Shown one piece after another: positions 10,387 to 18,629 of a DNA stretch of 64,000 bases. Each line of letters opens with the position of its first letter. The stretch's first letter is position 1. The DNA comes from Lysobacter sp. Its GTDB lineage: Bacteria > Pseudomonadota > Gammaproteobacteria > Xanthomonadales > Xanthomonadaceae. The position numbers were made by a program, and so were the translations under genes. The stretch is from the NCBI GenBank assembly GCA_011526085.1, contig WYBC01000030.1, positions 62,001 through 126,000 of the forward strand, read 5' to 3'. Under the pieces are notes generated by a model. That model was not told the DNA's origin. It ran no database searches and saw only the letters and a program-made list of their open reading frames with translations.

Positions 10387-10781
10387 TCGATCCGTTCGCC
10401 GTCGTCGTTCTGGCCGCGGTCGCGACCTATCTCGTCTGGCTTGGTTTGGCCTGTCTTTTCGCGCCTGCCCGCGCCGCGCGTTTCCTGACCGGGTTCGCGA
10501 CATCGCCGGCCACGCATATCCTGGAAATGGTGTTGCGCCTGCTGGCCGGCTGGGCCTTTCTGCGGTACGCGCCGCGCACGAATTTTCCCGCGGCCTTCGT
10601 CGGCATCGGCGTCGTCCTCGTCGTCACCACGGGCTTGCTGCTGCTGGTCCCGTGGCGATGGCATCGCCGTTTCGCGCAGCGTGCCGTCCCGGCCGCGCTG
10701 CCATTTCTGACCCTGATCGGCATCGTATCGCTGGCGTGCGGCGGTGCGCTGCTGATGGCGACGCTGGGCCGCGCCGGCTGA
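10383..10781 (+). CDS. Small four-helix membrane protein, TTG start, end of bio operon
   Basis: 132 residues with about four hydrophobic helices (VVLAAVATYLVWLGLACLF, MVLRLLAGWAFLRY, FVGIGVVLVVTTGLLLLV, ALPFLTLIGIVSLACGGALL). The TTG at 10383-10385 overlaps the bioC stop (TTGA), and no ATG/GTG occurs before residue ~41, so the unusual start is chosen from context. I do not recognise the family. Position suggests cotranscription with bioC; transport of biotin or a precursor would be a guess only. Confidence 0.75.
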   Translation: MIDPFAVVVLAAVATYLVWLGLACLFAPARAARFLTGFATSPATHILEMVLRLLAGWAFLRYAPRTNFPAAFVGIGVVLVVTTGLLLLVPWRWHRRFAQRAVPAALPFLTLIGIVSLACGGALLMATLGRAG

Positions 10782-10884
10782 GGGTCGAGGCGAAGACGCG
10801 TCCCGCGGACGGCCCCGCTTGTTGATCGCCGACGGCGTTGGCTATGCTCGCGACAGGCGCTGCACAATCACACGGAGACCCGTC

Positions 10885-11376
10885 ATGCCCCGATTCTCCG
10901 CACAGCGTTTCGCATTTCTCTTCATCTTCATGCTGATGGCCGCCAGCGCCGCCGCGGCGAAACCGCCTTCGCTGCCGGCCTGCCTCAAGGCATCGGCGAA
11001 GACCGGCGCGCCCTTGCCCGCGGTGACCTACAGCGACATGCACGGACTGTGGGGCGGCACGACACTGACGCTCGAAGTCGATGGCCGCTACACCCGCGTC
11101 CAGGCGGAGCCCGGGCAGCCGCCGCAGCGCGTCGACGCACGCGTGGATCCCGCGCGACATCGCGCCCTGGTCGGCCTGTTGATCGAATTGAAGATCTGGC
11201 AGCAGCGCGTGCCCAAGCGCATCGCGGTGCCCGACGAAAGCACCGCATCGCTGCGCATCCGCTGCGGAACCGCCGAAGCCGCGATCTGGGAGTGGTACAA
11301 CGATCTCGACAAGCATCGCCGCATCGCCCGGGCGCGCGATGCGGTGCGGGCGTTGGAGTCGGCAACTGCACCGTGA
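10885..11376 (+). CDS. Exported hypothetical protein
   Basis: 163 residues with a clear signal peptide (hydrophobic FAFLFIFMLMAASAAAA, cleavage likely before KPPS). The mature part has two cysteines (LPACLK, IRCGTAE) that could pair, and a segment, YSDMHGLWGGTTLTLEVDGRYTR, suggesting a small beta-rich periplasmic domain. An ACGGAG ribosome site precedes the ATG. Family not recognised. Confidence 0.75.
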   Translation: MPRFSAQRFAFLFIFMLMAASAAAAKPPSLPACLKASAKTGAPLPAVTYSDMHGLWGGTTLTLEVDGRYTRVQAEPGQPPQRVDARVDPARHRALVGLLIELKIWQQRVPKRIAVPDESTASLRIRCGTAEAAIWEWYNDLDKHRRIARARDAVRALESATAP

Positions 11377-11593
11377 ATCGCGGCGGTTTTCGGTGTGGGA
11401 AACAGGCCGGCGGATCGCGTCGGCTTGCCTGTCGTCAGCACGAACGCCGAAACTGGCTATCGGAGACAGCCAGGTATCCACCGATGCTGCGGAATATCCG
11501 CGATTGACTGCCCGGAATCGTCCGTGGCAGCCTCCGCGTTATGCCCCGGTTTGGGGTTTAATCGTAATTAGGCAGCCATAGGAAGCAACAAGG

Positions 11594-12256
11594 ATGTCAA
11601 AGATTTTTTCAAAACGATTTAAAGAGCTTGAAGATCAGCTAGCGCCATCTATGGCTCTGTCATTCGGACTGCATGTTGCTGGCGCTGCGCAAAATCAACG
11701 GTCTGTCGACGCAGATTTTGTCCTTAACTGGAGTGTCAAGGCTAAAAACCTAATCGCAAATTCATGTGGAGAAGATTCTCAGCATTTCAAGGCTTTTGAA
11801 AAGGCTCAGAAATTTACATTTAGTGACAACAATTTTTCAGTGCTCAGGAGGCTTATGGCGGTTTTCTTGGCTGCAAAGGAAGACTTTGAAGGCGGATATG
11901 TAAAATCAATCAGATCATTAATCGAAGCAGAAGTTTTTGATGATGAATTAGAGCAAGCGGCAGAATTGCTAAGTTCCGGCTATATTTCTGCTGCTGCAGT
12001 AATTTCAGGAATAGTTCTAGAGTCGAGACTTAGAAGCCTTTGTTTGGCTCACAACATTCCAATCGGAAAAATGGACAAGATGAACGTGGATCTTGCCAAA
12101 GCTGGCGTACACAATATGATTGTTCAAAAGAAGATTACGGCACTAGCAGGAATAAGAAATAGTGCAGCACACGGCAAAGGCAATGATTTCACAAGCGCCG
12201 ACGTACAATCCATGATCGATGAAGTAAGGCGATACGTGCAACAACCTGTCAACTGA
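11594..12256 (+). CDS. HEPN-like protein, integron cassette 1
   Basis: 220 residues, codon use and G+C (about 40%) unlike the surroundings. No signal peptide. The C-terminal ~100 residues form a mostly helical domain: AAVISGIVLESRLRSLC, then LAKAGVHNMIVQKKITALAGIRNSAAHGKG. The RNSAAH string fits the R-x4-H motif of HEPN domains, which are often ribonuclease toxins or abortive-infection effectors; here it could equally be a non-catalytic HEPN/DUF4145-like domain. The next cassette gene has the same C-terminal layout. The N-terminal half is not recognised. An AAGG ribosome site precedes the ATG. Confidence 0.8.
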   Translation: MSKIFSKRFKELEDQLAPSMALSFGLHVAGAAQNQRSVDADFVLNWSVKAKNLIANSCGEDSQHFKAFEKAQKFTFSDNNFSVLRRLMAVFLAAKEDFEGGYVKSIRSLIEAEVFDDELEQAAELLSSGYISAAAVISGIVLESRLRSLCLAHNIPIGKMDKMNVDLAKAGVHNMIVQKKITALAGIRNSAAHGKGNDFTSADVQSMIDEVRRYVQQPVN

Positions 12257-12272
12257 AATCTCTAGACTAGAT

Positions 12273-12385
12273 GCGTAACAATTCATTCAACCTAACCGCG
12301 CATCGTGGCGTCGGCCACGTGCCTGCGCTACGCTAGCACGCGTCCGCCACCACGTTTGGGGGCGGCTTAATTCAGGCGTTAGCTG
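12273..12385 (+). other. Integron attC recombination site
   Basis: The left end reads GCGTAAC followed by AATTCATTCAA (12273-12290) and the right end GGCTTAATTCAGGC followed by GTTAGCT (12364-12385). These are the R''-L'' and L'-R' parts of a classical 60-bp-element attC site. Between them lies a 73-bp partly palindromic stretch, giving 113 bp overall, inside the attC range. The expected crossover is G/TTAGCT after base 12379, so cassette 2 starts at 12380. Confidence 0.88.
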
Positions 12386-12398
12386 TGCAGGAGAGTAC

Positions 12399-13139
12399 AT
12401 GGACGCTGCAGAAGCAATAAAAAAAGAGTTCAAGAGCCTGTTGGCCGCTCAAGAAGAGTTGCTGAAACTTCTACAGGATTGTAAGGACACTATCGAGTTT
12501 GGAACGACTTATCAGCATTGGTACTCACGCGCCTATAAGCTCGTCCAATCTTTAGCTCCAGAACGTCTCCACGAGTTCGTTTCCTACTATCTAATTGATC
12601 CGAAGCGCAAAATTACGGATGCCGGAAACTACGTCATTCAGGATTACATCAAGGCCATCGGCGCTCGCACAAACCACTATGACAAGCCGCTCTGGGACGT
12701 AAACAACCTAACGGCGATTCGTTTTCTTAATCAAACGCAGATCATCAGTTCTTTGTCGAGCCGCATTGACAGCGTCCTACAAGACGTTACAGGGCATCTT
12801 TTCGCAGAGATCCAAGACTCGGAGCTTTCCGCCGCAACTCAACTCAAAAAGGTTAGCCTTAGAGCCGCAGGCGCACTCGCGGGGGTCGTTCTAGAGCGCC
12901 ATCTGCAGCGTGTTGCGGAGAACCGTGGTGTCGCTCCAACCAAGAAGAGTCCCACCATTTCCGATCTGAACGATCCACTCAAGCAGGCGGGCGTTTATGA
13001 CGTGCCCACTTGGCGCAAAGTCCAGTTGCTCGCGGACATTCGTAACATCTGCAGCCATCAAAAAAGCACTGAGCCAACTGTAGAACAGGTCGACGAGCTT
13101 ATTGCTGGGGTCAACTCCATAATAAAAAGCGTGTTCTAG
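12399..13139 (+). CDS. HEPN-like protein, integron cassette 2
   Basis: 246 residues, about 50% G+C. The first ~150 residues are helical and unrecognised. The C-terminal domain repeats the pattern of cassette 1: AAGALAGVVLERHLQRVAE, then LKQAGVYDVPTWRKVQLLADIRNICSHQKS, with RNICSH giving R-x4-H. It is therefore a distant relative of the cassette 1 protein over the HEPN-like half. An AGGAGAG site sits 8 bp before the ATG and only 19 bp after the crossover point, as usual for cassettes. Confidence 0.82.
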   Translation: MDAAEAIKKEFKSLLAAQEELLKLLQDCKDTIEFGTTYQHWYSRAYKLVQSLAPERLHEFVSYYLIDPKRKITDAGNYVIQDYIKAIGARTNHYDKPLWDVNNLTAIRFLNQTQIISSLSSRIDSVLQDVTGHLFAEIQDSELSAATQLKKVSLRAAGALAGVVLERHLQRVAENRGVAPTKKSPTISDLNDPLKQAGVYDVPTWRKVQLLADIRNICSHQKSTEPTVEQVDELIAGVNSIIKSVF

Positions 13140-13163
13140 CAAGTAGCCTGTAAGGCTGCAGGT

Positions 13164-13235
13164 CGCACCCGGGAATTCAGACAGTACGGCGATCGTTATC
13201 CCGGGTGCGCGCCTTGCGCTTACCCGGGCTACGCC
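13164..13235. repeat. CCCGGG palindromic REP-like element
   Basis: An 11-bp inverted repeat, CGCACCCGGGA (13164-13174) and TCCCGGGTGCG (13199-13209), overlaps a second palindrome ending in TTACCCGGGCTACGCC. Sequences of the form GTAGCCCGGGTAAGCG...GCACCCGGG are common dispersed extragenic elements in proteobacteria. It occupies the place where the attC of cassette 2 would be expected. The remainder of 13140-13309 shows no gene. Confidence 0.6.
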
Positions 13236-13309
13236 CTCGGGGATCGAACGTTTCTCGTGCGATCTGGGTGGAAAATCGCAGCGGATGGGGAATCGAGCAG
13301 GCTGCTGCT

Positions 13310-13735
13310 TCAACCCACCTGCGCGATCCAGTCCTGCAGGTTGTAGTAATTCGTGACGCGCGCGATCCTGCCGTCGCGCAGTTCGAAGAACGCGCCGCCG
13401 GGGAGTACGTATTTCTGTCCGCGCGCGGGCGGCAGGCCTTCGTCCGCGACGAGATATTCGCCATGCACGACGTATTCGGCCGCGGCGCGCGCGCCATCCG
13501 GGCAGGCCATCACCACGATGTCGCGCAACTGTTCGCGATAACTGCGGTCCATCCGCGCCAGAAAGGCGGCGAAGGCGTCGCGGCCGGTTTCGCGCGCGCC
13601 CTGGTTGAGGTCGTGGGCCACGTCGTCGGTGAGCAACGCCAGCATCGCGTTCCAGTCGCTGCGGTTGAAGGCGGCGTAGTAGTCGAGCACGAGGGTGGTG
13701 GCGCGATCGTGAGCGCGGGTGCCGTCGATGATCAT
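13310..13735 (-). CDS. NTF2-like / SnoaL-type (ketosteroid isomerase-fold) protein
   Basis: 141 residues forming a single SnoaL/NTF2-like cone: VLDYYAAFNRSDWNAMLALLTDDVAHDLNQG near the start, RDAFAAFLARM, and AEYVVHGEYLVADEGLPPARG. Such proteins bind small ligands or isomerise steroids or polyketides; the substrate cannot be told. It is the last gene of a three-gene unit: its ATG at 13735 overlaps the stop of the YdcF-like gene by 4 bases. Confidence 0.85.
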   Translation of the reverse strand: MIIDGTRAHDRATTLVLDYYAAFNRSDWNAMLALLTDDVAHDLNQGARETGRDAFAAFLARMDRSYREQLRDIVVMACPDGARAAAEYVVHGEYLVADEGLPPARGQKYVLPGGAFFELRDGRIARVTNYYNLQDWIAQVG

Positions 13736-14427
13736 GGCGAATCTCCCTGGAGGCGGCGCGACAGGCCGGCGGACACTTCTGCGAGCAGGTCGCGGTGGAA
13801 GAAATACACCTCGGCGGCGAGGAAGCGCCAGCGGGTGTCGAAGCTGCGGTAGCGGCTGGTGGGTGTGGCCGAGCCCAGGCAGTCGATGCCGATCTCCGCG
13901 CAGATGCGCAGCGCGCGCGACAGGTGCAGCGGGTCGCTGACCACGACGGCGCGGGTGAGTTTGCGGCTGCGCATCAGCGCGGCGGCCTGGCCGAGGTTGT
14001 CGCGGGTGTTGCGGGATACGGTTTCGATCAGGATCGCCCGGTCGGGCACGCCCTGGCTCAAGGCATAGCGACGGCCGACCTGCGATTCCGCGAAGCGCGC
14101 GCCGGCGCCGCCGAAACCGCCGGTGAAGATCAGGGTCGGTGCGATGTCGCGCTTGTACAGCGCGATGCCGTGGCGCAGCCGCTCCTCGAACACCGGCGAC
14201 GGCCGCGCGTCGTAGGCGGCCGCGCCCAGCACGATGATGGCGTCGGCGCGGACATCGTCGCCTGCAGCGTCGTCGCGCCCGCCGACGTGGACGATGTAGG
14301 CGGCCACGCCGACGATCCACAGCAATGCGAGCAGCAGCAGCCTGCGCAGCCAGCGGAACGGCCCGCGCCGCCGTCGCCGACGGCCGTCGGCGCGCTGGAT
14401 CAACGGCGGCAGCGCGCCGCGGCTCAC
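13732..14427 (-). CDS. YdcF/SanA-type DUF218 membrane-anchored protein
   Basis: 231 residues. One N-terminal membrane anchor (LLLLALLWIVGVAAYIVHVGG) is followed by the DUF218 domain: DAIIVLGAAAYDARPSPVFEERLRHGIALYK, LIFTGGFG, SRNTRDNLGQAAALM and VVVSDPLHLSRALRI. DUF218 proteins (YdcF, SanA, ElyC) act in envelope biogenesis; some bind SAM. GTG start at 14427 overlaps the stop of the upstream dehydratase by 4 bases. Confidence 0.88.
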   Translation of the reverse strand: MSRGALPPLIQRADGRRRRRRGPFRWLRRLLLLALLWIVGVAAYIVHVGGRDDAAGDDVRADAIIVLGAAAYDARPSPVFEERLRHGIALYKRDIAPTLIFTGGFGGAGARFAESQVGRRYALSQGVPDRAILIETVSRNTRDNLGQAAALMRSRKLTRAVVVSDPLHLSRALRICAEIGIDCLGSATPTSRYRSFDTRWRFLAAEVYFFHRDLLAEVSAGLSRRLQGDSP

Positions 14428-15452
14428 GCCATCGCCTGCCACGGCAGGGCGTCGAGATCGACGTTGCCGCCCGAGAGCACGATGCCGACGCGTCGCCCGG
14501 CGAAGCGTTCGCGATGCTGCAGCACCGCCGCGAAGGCGATCGCGCCGGAGGGTTCGACCACCAGTTTCAGGCGTTCCCAGAGCAGCCGCATCGCGGCCAC
14601 GGTCGCGGCGTCGTCGATGGCCGCGAGGTCGTCGACATGCCGCTGCAGCAGCGCCAGCGTCCGCGGCGCGAGGTGTCCGCGCAGGCCGTCGCAGACGGTG
14701 CGCGCGGTCATGTTGGTGATGCAGCGGCCTTCGCGCAGCGAGGCGATGGCGTCGGCGGCGCCGGCCGGTTCCGCGCCGATCACCTCGATCTGCGGGCGCA
14801 GGGTCTTCGCGGCGAGCGAGCAGCCCGACAGCAGGCCGCCGCCGCCGACCGGCGCGAGCAGGGCGTCGAGCGCGGGTTCGCTGCGCAGCAGCTCCAGCGC
14901 CACCGTGCCCTGGCCGGCGATGACGTCGGCGTCGTCGAAGGGGTGGACGAGATGGGCGCCGCTCTCGGCCCGCAGCGCCGCGGCCGCGGCCTCGCGGGCG
15001 GCCATGGTCGGCGCGCAGCGCACGATGCGCGCGCCGTAGCCGGCGATGCCCGCCAGCTTCACCGCCGGTGCGCCCTCCGGGACCACCACGGTCGCCGGGA
15101 CGCCGCGCAGGCGGCTGGCGAGGGCGACGGCCGCGCCGTGGTTGCCCGAGCTCTGGGTGAGGATGCCGCGGGCCGCGGTGGTGGCGTCGAGGGCGAAGAT
15201 CGCGTTGCAGGCGCCGCGGAACTTGAACGCGCCCACCCGCTGCAGGTTCTCGCACTTGAAATGGAGCTCGCACCCGGCGAGTTCGTCCAGCGACCGCGAG
15301 CGCAGCACCGGCGTCCGCTTGGCGTGCGGGGCGATCCGCGCGGCGGCGGCCAGCACATCGGCGAAGGCGGGCAGCATGGGGCCGGGCAGCACGGGGCCGG
15401 GCGATGCGTCGCCGTGCGGCTGGGGATCGGGCGTCGGCGCGGCGGCGGTCAT
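14424..15452 (-). CDS. Threonine/serine dehydratase or serine racemase (PLP fold II)
   Basis: 342 residues. The PLP lysine sits in RVGAFKFRGA, the asparagine-rich substrate loop is SSGNHGAAVA, the phosphate-binding glycine loop is GGGGLLSG, and the C-terminal end is VLSGGNVD. The ACT-like regulatory domain of biosynthetic IlvA is absent, so a catabolic dehydratase or serine/threonine racemase is more likely than isoleucine synthesis. First gene of the unit continuing into the YdcF-like and SnoaL-like genes. About 20 Pro-rich N-terminal residues are non-conserved. Confidence 0.88.
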   Translation of the reverse strand: MTAAAPTPDPQPHGDASPGPVLPGPMLPAFADVLAAAARIAPHAKRTPVLRSRSLDELAGCELHFKCENLQRVGAFKFRGACNAIFALDATTAARGILTQSSGNHGAAVALASRLRGVPATVVVPEGAPAVKLAGIAGYGARIVRCAPTMAAREAAAAALRAESGAHLVHPFDDADVIAGQGTVALELLRSEPALDALLAPVGGGGLLSGCSLAAKTLRPQIEVIGAEPAGAADAIASLREGRCITNMTARTVCDGLRGHLAPRTLALLQRHVDDLAAIDDAATVAAMRLLWERLKLVVEPSGAIAFAAVLQHRERFAGRRVGIVLSGGNVDLDALPWQAMA

Positions 15453-15600
15453 GCCGCAATCGTAGCAGGCGAGGCCAGCGCGACCGGGCGCCCGCGAACC
15501 CGTCCGGGAGGGCTTCGCTTAAGGACGGGTTCAATCGATCGGGCGGATGCTCGACACTGCGACGGACCGATCCGTCGGCGACATTCCACAGGGGTCCACC

Positions 15601-16254
15601 ATGTTCCGTCTTGGTCTGCTTGCGACACTCTCCGCGCTGATTCTGACCGGTTGCGTCAGTACCTACGCCTATCGCGATGGCGACGGCGGCGATTACTACT
15701 ATTCCGACTCCGAGATCGAGTACTACGACGCCTATGGTCAGCCCTACAGCACCATAGGCTACGGCTATCCGGGCGGCTGGTACGGCAGCATCGGGTATGG
15801 CTACGGCTACGCGCCCTATCTCTATTACCCGCCGCATTACTGGCACCCGCGCCGTCATCCCCGGCCGCCGTACGGGCATCAGCCGCCGCCGCCGGGTCCG
15901 CCGCCGGGCGTGATCGTGAATCCTCCGGGCGGCAACCCGTCGGGTGGCGGTGGTGGTGGCGGGAATTTCCGCGATCGCGACCACGACCGCGAAGGCGGCC
16001 CGTGGCGTTACATGGACGATATCGCGCGGCGTCCCAGGACGCCCGAACCGCCGCCGCCGGGCGTGGTGGTGGGCGGCAGCAAACCGAGGACGCCGGTGTC
16101 GGTTTCGCAGCCGCCGCGGCGGGTGCCTTCGCCGTCGCCGGGTGCGAGCAATCCGCCGCCGCGCCCGCAGATGGAATCGCCGCGGCCCTCGCCACCGCCC
16201 GGCGGTCGGATCGGACCGCGGGAACGAGAATCCCGTCGCGATACGACGCCCTGA
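15601..16254 (+). CDS. Tyr/Pro-rich outer-envelope lipoprotein
   Basis: 217 residues. Signal peptide with lipobox LTGCVS (Cys about residue 18). The mature protein is low-complexity: an acidic Tyr-rich stretch, then Gly/Tyr repeats (IGYGYPGGWYGSIGYGYGY), then a long Pro/Gly/Arg-rich tail with GGGGGGG. It is probably a disordered surface or periplasmic lipoprotein. I chose the ATG at 15601 because the signal peptide begins there; an upstream in-frame ATG adds residues with no signal character. Function unknown. Confidence 0.8.
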   Translation: MFRLGLLATLSALILTGCVSTYAYRDGDGGDYYYSDSEIEYYDAYGQPYSTIGYGYPGGWYGSIGYGYGYAPYLYYPPHYWHPRRHPRPPYGHQPPPPGPPPGVIVNPPGGNPSGGGGGGGNFRDRDHDREGGPWRYMDDIARRPRTPEPPPPGVVVGGSKPRTPVSVSQPPRRVPSPSPGASNPPPRPQMESPRPSPPPGGRIGPRERESRRDTTP

Positions 16255-16409
16255 AAGCGCTTGCCAAGAGACCGAATTGGTCGCAAGCTAACGACGAATG
16301 ACCGGTTGCGTCGGAATACGACGTACCACGGTAAGAATCGCCGACCCCGGCGGGGAAATCCGGATCCCCCCTGTTCCGCTCCCCGTCGGGCGTCGGCACC
16401 TAACTCAGC

Positions 16410-16449
16410 GGCGCATGCGACCTCAACGGTGCATGCGCCGTTTTCGTTT
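16410..16449 (+). terminator. Rho-independent terminator after the Tyr/Pro-rich lipoprotein gene
   Basis: A perfect 9-bp stem GGCGCATGC / GCATGCGCC (16410-16418, 16431-16439) is followed by GTTTTCGTTT. It lies 155 bp beyond the lipoprotein stop; 16255-16409 contains C-rich hairpin-prone sequence but no gene I can support. Confidence 0.75.
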
Positions 16450-16504
16450 CGGACGACGGCAACGGCCGCGACGCGGGCCGGTCCCGATGGACCGGATCGC
16501 GGGC

Positions 16505-16616
16505 AAAAAAAGGGGCCGAATGTCCCCCGACATTCGGCCCCTGGCTCCCTCAGCGCGCACGTGGCCAGCCCTGTTCCACCCCGGCCAGCGCTTTCGCGCC
16601 TGCCGCACTGAGTGCC
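16505..16616 (-). ncRNA. Putative sigma-54-dependent small RNA divergent from mnmG
   Basis: On the minus strand a consensus -24/-12 element (16621-16643) is followed about 112 nt later by a very strong terminator: a 12-bp stem GGGGCCGAATGT / ACATTCGGCCCC (16512-16541) and seven T's (16505-16511). There is no credible start codon or ribosome site between them. The transcript contains three GGA triplets (two single-stranded, one in the terminator loop), reminiscent of CsrA/RsmA-binding sRNAs, but the count is too low to name it. Start predicted near 16616. Confidence 0.6.
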
Positions 16617-16620
16617 AATT

Positions 16621-16643
16621 GGTATAAGCAGGTTGCGTGCCAA
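16621..16643 (-). promoter_or_regulatory. Sigma-54 (-24/-12) promoter for the putative sRNA
   Basis: Minus strand reads TTGGCACGCAACCTGCTTA. The invariant GG (16641-16640) and GC (16629-16628) are 10 bp apart, with the consensus TGGCAC at -24. No enhancer-binding site was identified upstream, where the mnmG leader lies. Confidence 0.6.
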
Positions 16644-16732
16644 CTTTGGTCGCGCACCTGCAAAACGGGCCGACGGCGATACACTTCGATCAGACGCGCG
16701 GCCGCATCGCGACAACCGACAAAAATTTCTGC

Positions 16733-18616
16733 ATGAACGACTTCTACACCTTCGACGTGATCGTGATCGGTGGCGGCCACGCCGGGACCGAGGCCGCGCT
16801 CGCGTCGGCGCGCGCCGGCGCGCGCACGCTACTGTTGACCCACAACATCGAGACCGTGGGCGCGATGAGCTGCAACCCGGCGATCGGCGGCATCGGCAAG
16901 GGCCATCTGGTCAAGGAGATCGATGCGCTCGGCGGGATCATGGCCCGCGCCGCGGATGCGGCCGGCATCCAGTGGCGCCGCCTGAACGCGTCGAAGGGAC
17001 CGGCGGTGCGTGCGACGCGCTGCCAGGCCGACCGTTCGCGGTATCGCAGTTTCATCCGCCGCGCGGTGGAGACCGCGCCGAACCTGACCGTGTTCCAGTC
17101 CGCCGTCGACGACCTCATCCTGGAAGGCGATGCGGTCCGCGGCGCCGTCACCAACACCGGCCTGCGCTTCCGTGCCGGTGCGGTGGTGCTGACCGCCGGC
17201 ACCTTCCTCGCCGGCAAGATCCACATCGGCGAGACCCAGTACGCCGCCGGGCGCATGGGCGATCCGCCGGCGGCCACGCTGGCCGTGCGCCTGCGCGAGC
17301 GCCCGTTCGCCATCGACCGCCTGAAGACCGGCACGCCGCCGCGCATCGACGGCCGCAGTCTCGACTATTCGCGGATGGAAGCGCAGCCCGGCGACGATCC
17401 GCGGCCGGTGTTCTCGTTCATGGGCAGCGCCGCCGATCATCCGCCGCAGGTGCCGTGCTGGATCACGCATACCAGCGAGCGCACCCACGAGATCATCCGC
17501 AACGCGCTGCACCGCTCGCCGCTGTACAGTGGCCAGATCGAAGGTATCGGCCCGCGTTACTGTCCGTCGATCGAAGACAAGGTGGTGCGTTTCGCGGAGA
17601 AGGCCAGTCATCAGATCTTCGTCGAGCCCGAAGGCCTGGACGTGTTCGAGATCTATCCGAACGGCATCTCCACCTCGCTGCCGTTCGACGTGCAGTTCGA
17701 TCTCGTGCGCAGCATCCGCGGTTTCGAGCAGGCGCACATCACCCGCGCCGGCTATGCCATCGAATACGACTTCTTCGATCCGCGCGGGCTGAAGACCTCG
17801 CTGGAGACCAAGCTCGTCGAGGGCCTGTTCTTCGCCGGCCAGATCAACGGCACCACCGGCTACGAGGAAGCGGCGGCGCAGGGCCTGATCGCCGGCCTCA
17901 ACGCGGCGCGCCACGTGCGTGGGCTGGCGGCATGGTCGCCGCGGCGCGACGAGGCCTACATCGGCGTGCTGATCGACGATCTGATCACCCACGGCACCAC
18001 CGAGCCGTATCGCATGTTCACCAGTCGCGCCGAATACCGGCTGCAGCTGCGCGAAGACAACGCCGATCTGCGGCTCACCGGGACCGGCCGCACCCTGGGC
18101 CTGGTCGACGACGCGCGCTGGGCGCGCTTCTCGCGCAAGCGCGATGCGGTCGCGGCCGAGACCGCGCGGCTCGGTGCGGTGTGGGCGGCGCCGAACAACG
18201 CGCTCGGTCGCGAAGCGGTGGCGACGCTGGGCATCGACCTGAGCCGCGAGACGCACGCGCTCGATCTGCTGCGCCGGCCGGAACTCGATTACGCGCGGTT
18301 GATGACCGTGCCGCTGCTGGGCCCGGGCGTCGACGACGCCGATGTCGCCGAGCAGGTCGAGATCGAGGCCAAGTATTCGGGCTATCTCGCCCGCCAGCGC
18401 GAGGAGATCGCGCGCCAGCAGCGCCACGAACACACCGCGATTCCCGCCGACTTCGATTACGCCCTGGTGCGCGGGTTGTCGAACGAGGTGCAGCAGAAGC
18501 TCGCCCGCGTGCGGCCCGAAACCGTCGGCCAGGCGCAGCGCATCCCGGGCATGACGCCGGCGGCGATCTCGCTGCTGCTGGTGCATCTCACCAAACGGCG
18601 CGGTGCGGCGGCCTGA
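16733..18616 (+). CDS. mnmG: tRNA uridine-34 carboxymethylaminomethyl modification enzyme, MnmG subunit
   Basis: 627 residues, full length. FAD-binding partner of MnmE that modifies U34 of several tRNAs. Dinucleotide motif [14 protein letters not shown] at the N-terminus, [24 protein letters not shown], the catalytic-region CW/THT segments, and [18 protein letters not shown]; the C-terminal MnmE-binding helical domain is complete. The ATG at 16733 gives the canonical [15 protein letters not shown] start. Its ribosome site is weak; an upstream in-frame ATG at 16637 would add 32 unrelated residues. Confidence 0.97.
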   Translation: MNDFYTFDVIVIGGGHAGTEAALASARAGARTLLLTHNIETVGAMSCNPAIGGIGKGHLVKEIDALGGIMARAADAAGIQWRRLNASKGPAVRATRCQADRSRYRSFIRRAVETAPNLTVFQSAVDDLILEGDAVRGAVTNTGLRFRAGAVVLTAGTFLAGKIHIGETQYAAGRMGDPPAATLAVRLRERPFAIDRLKTGTPPRIDGRSLDYSRMEAQPGDDPRPVFSFMGSAADHPPQVPCWITHTSERTHEIIRNALHRSPLYSGQIEGIGPRYCPSIEDKVVRFAEKASHQIFVEPEGLDVFEIYPNGISTSLPFDVQFDLVRSIRGFEQAHITRAGYAIEYDFFDPRGLKTSLETKLVEGLFFAGQINGTTGYEEAAAQGLIAGLNAARHVRGLAAWSPRRDEAYIGVLIDDLITHGTTEPYRMFTSRAEYRLQLREDNADLRLTGTGRTLGLVDDARWARFSRKRDAVAAETARLGAVWAAPNNALGREAVATLGIDLSRETHALDLLRRPELDYARLMTVPLLGPGVDDADVAEQVEIEAKYSGYLARQREEIARQQRHEHTAIPADFDYALVRGLSNEVQQKLARVRPETVGQAQRIPGMTPAAISLLLVHLTKRRGAAA

Positions 18617-18629
18617 GGCCGTCGCGGGC

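Larger units (their letters stand above)
11539..13139 (+). mobile_element. Integron gene-cassette remnant without integrase (CALIN-like)
   Basis: Two genes of much lower G+C than the flanks are separated by a recognisable attC site (12273-12385). The likely left edge is a G/TT site at 11538-11539, where G+C drops within about 20 bp. No intI gene is in the window, so this is an isolated cassette array or a cassette inserted at a secondary site. The second cassette's own attC is not recognisable; a palindromic repeat (13164-13235) lies where it should be. Boundaries are inferred. Confidence 0.7.

Noticed and set aside
13140-13238. A second attC site ending cassette 2
   Set aside because: No GYYTAAC-type left end or GTTRRRY right end with matching inner boxes could be found; only the CCCGGG palindromic element is present.
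14424-15452. Biosynthetic threonine deaminase IlvA
   Set aside because: The C-terminal ACT-like regulatory domain is missing and the neighbours are not branched-chain amino acid genes, so only a general dehydratase/racemase call is made.
16550-16780. A 76-codon minus-strand coding gene overlapping the putative sRNA
   Set aside because: It lacks a ribosome site, begins inside the mnmG coding sequence, and starts upstream of the sigma-54 element; a non-coding RNA explains promoter plus terminator better.
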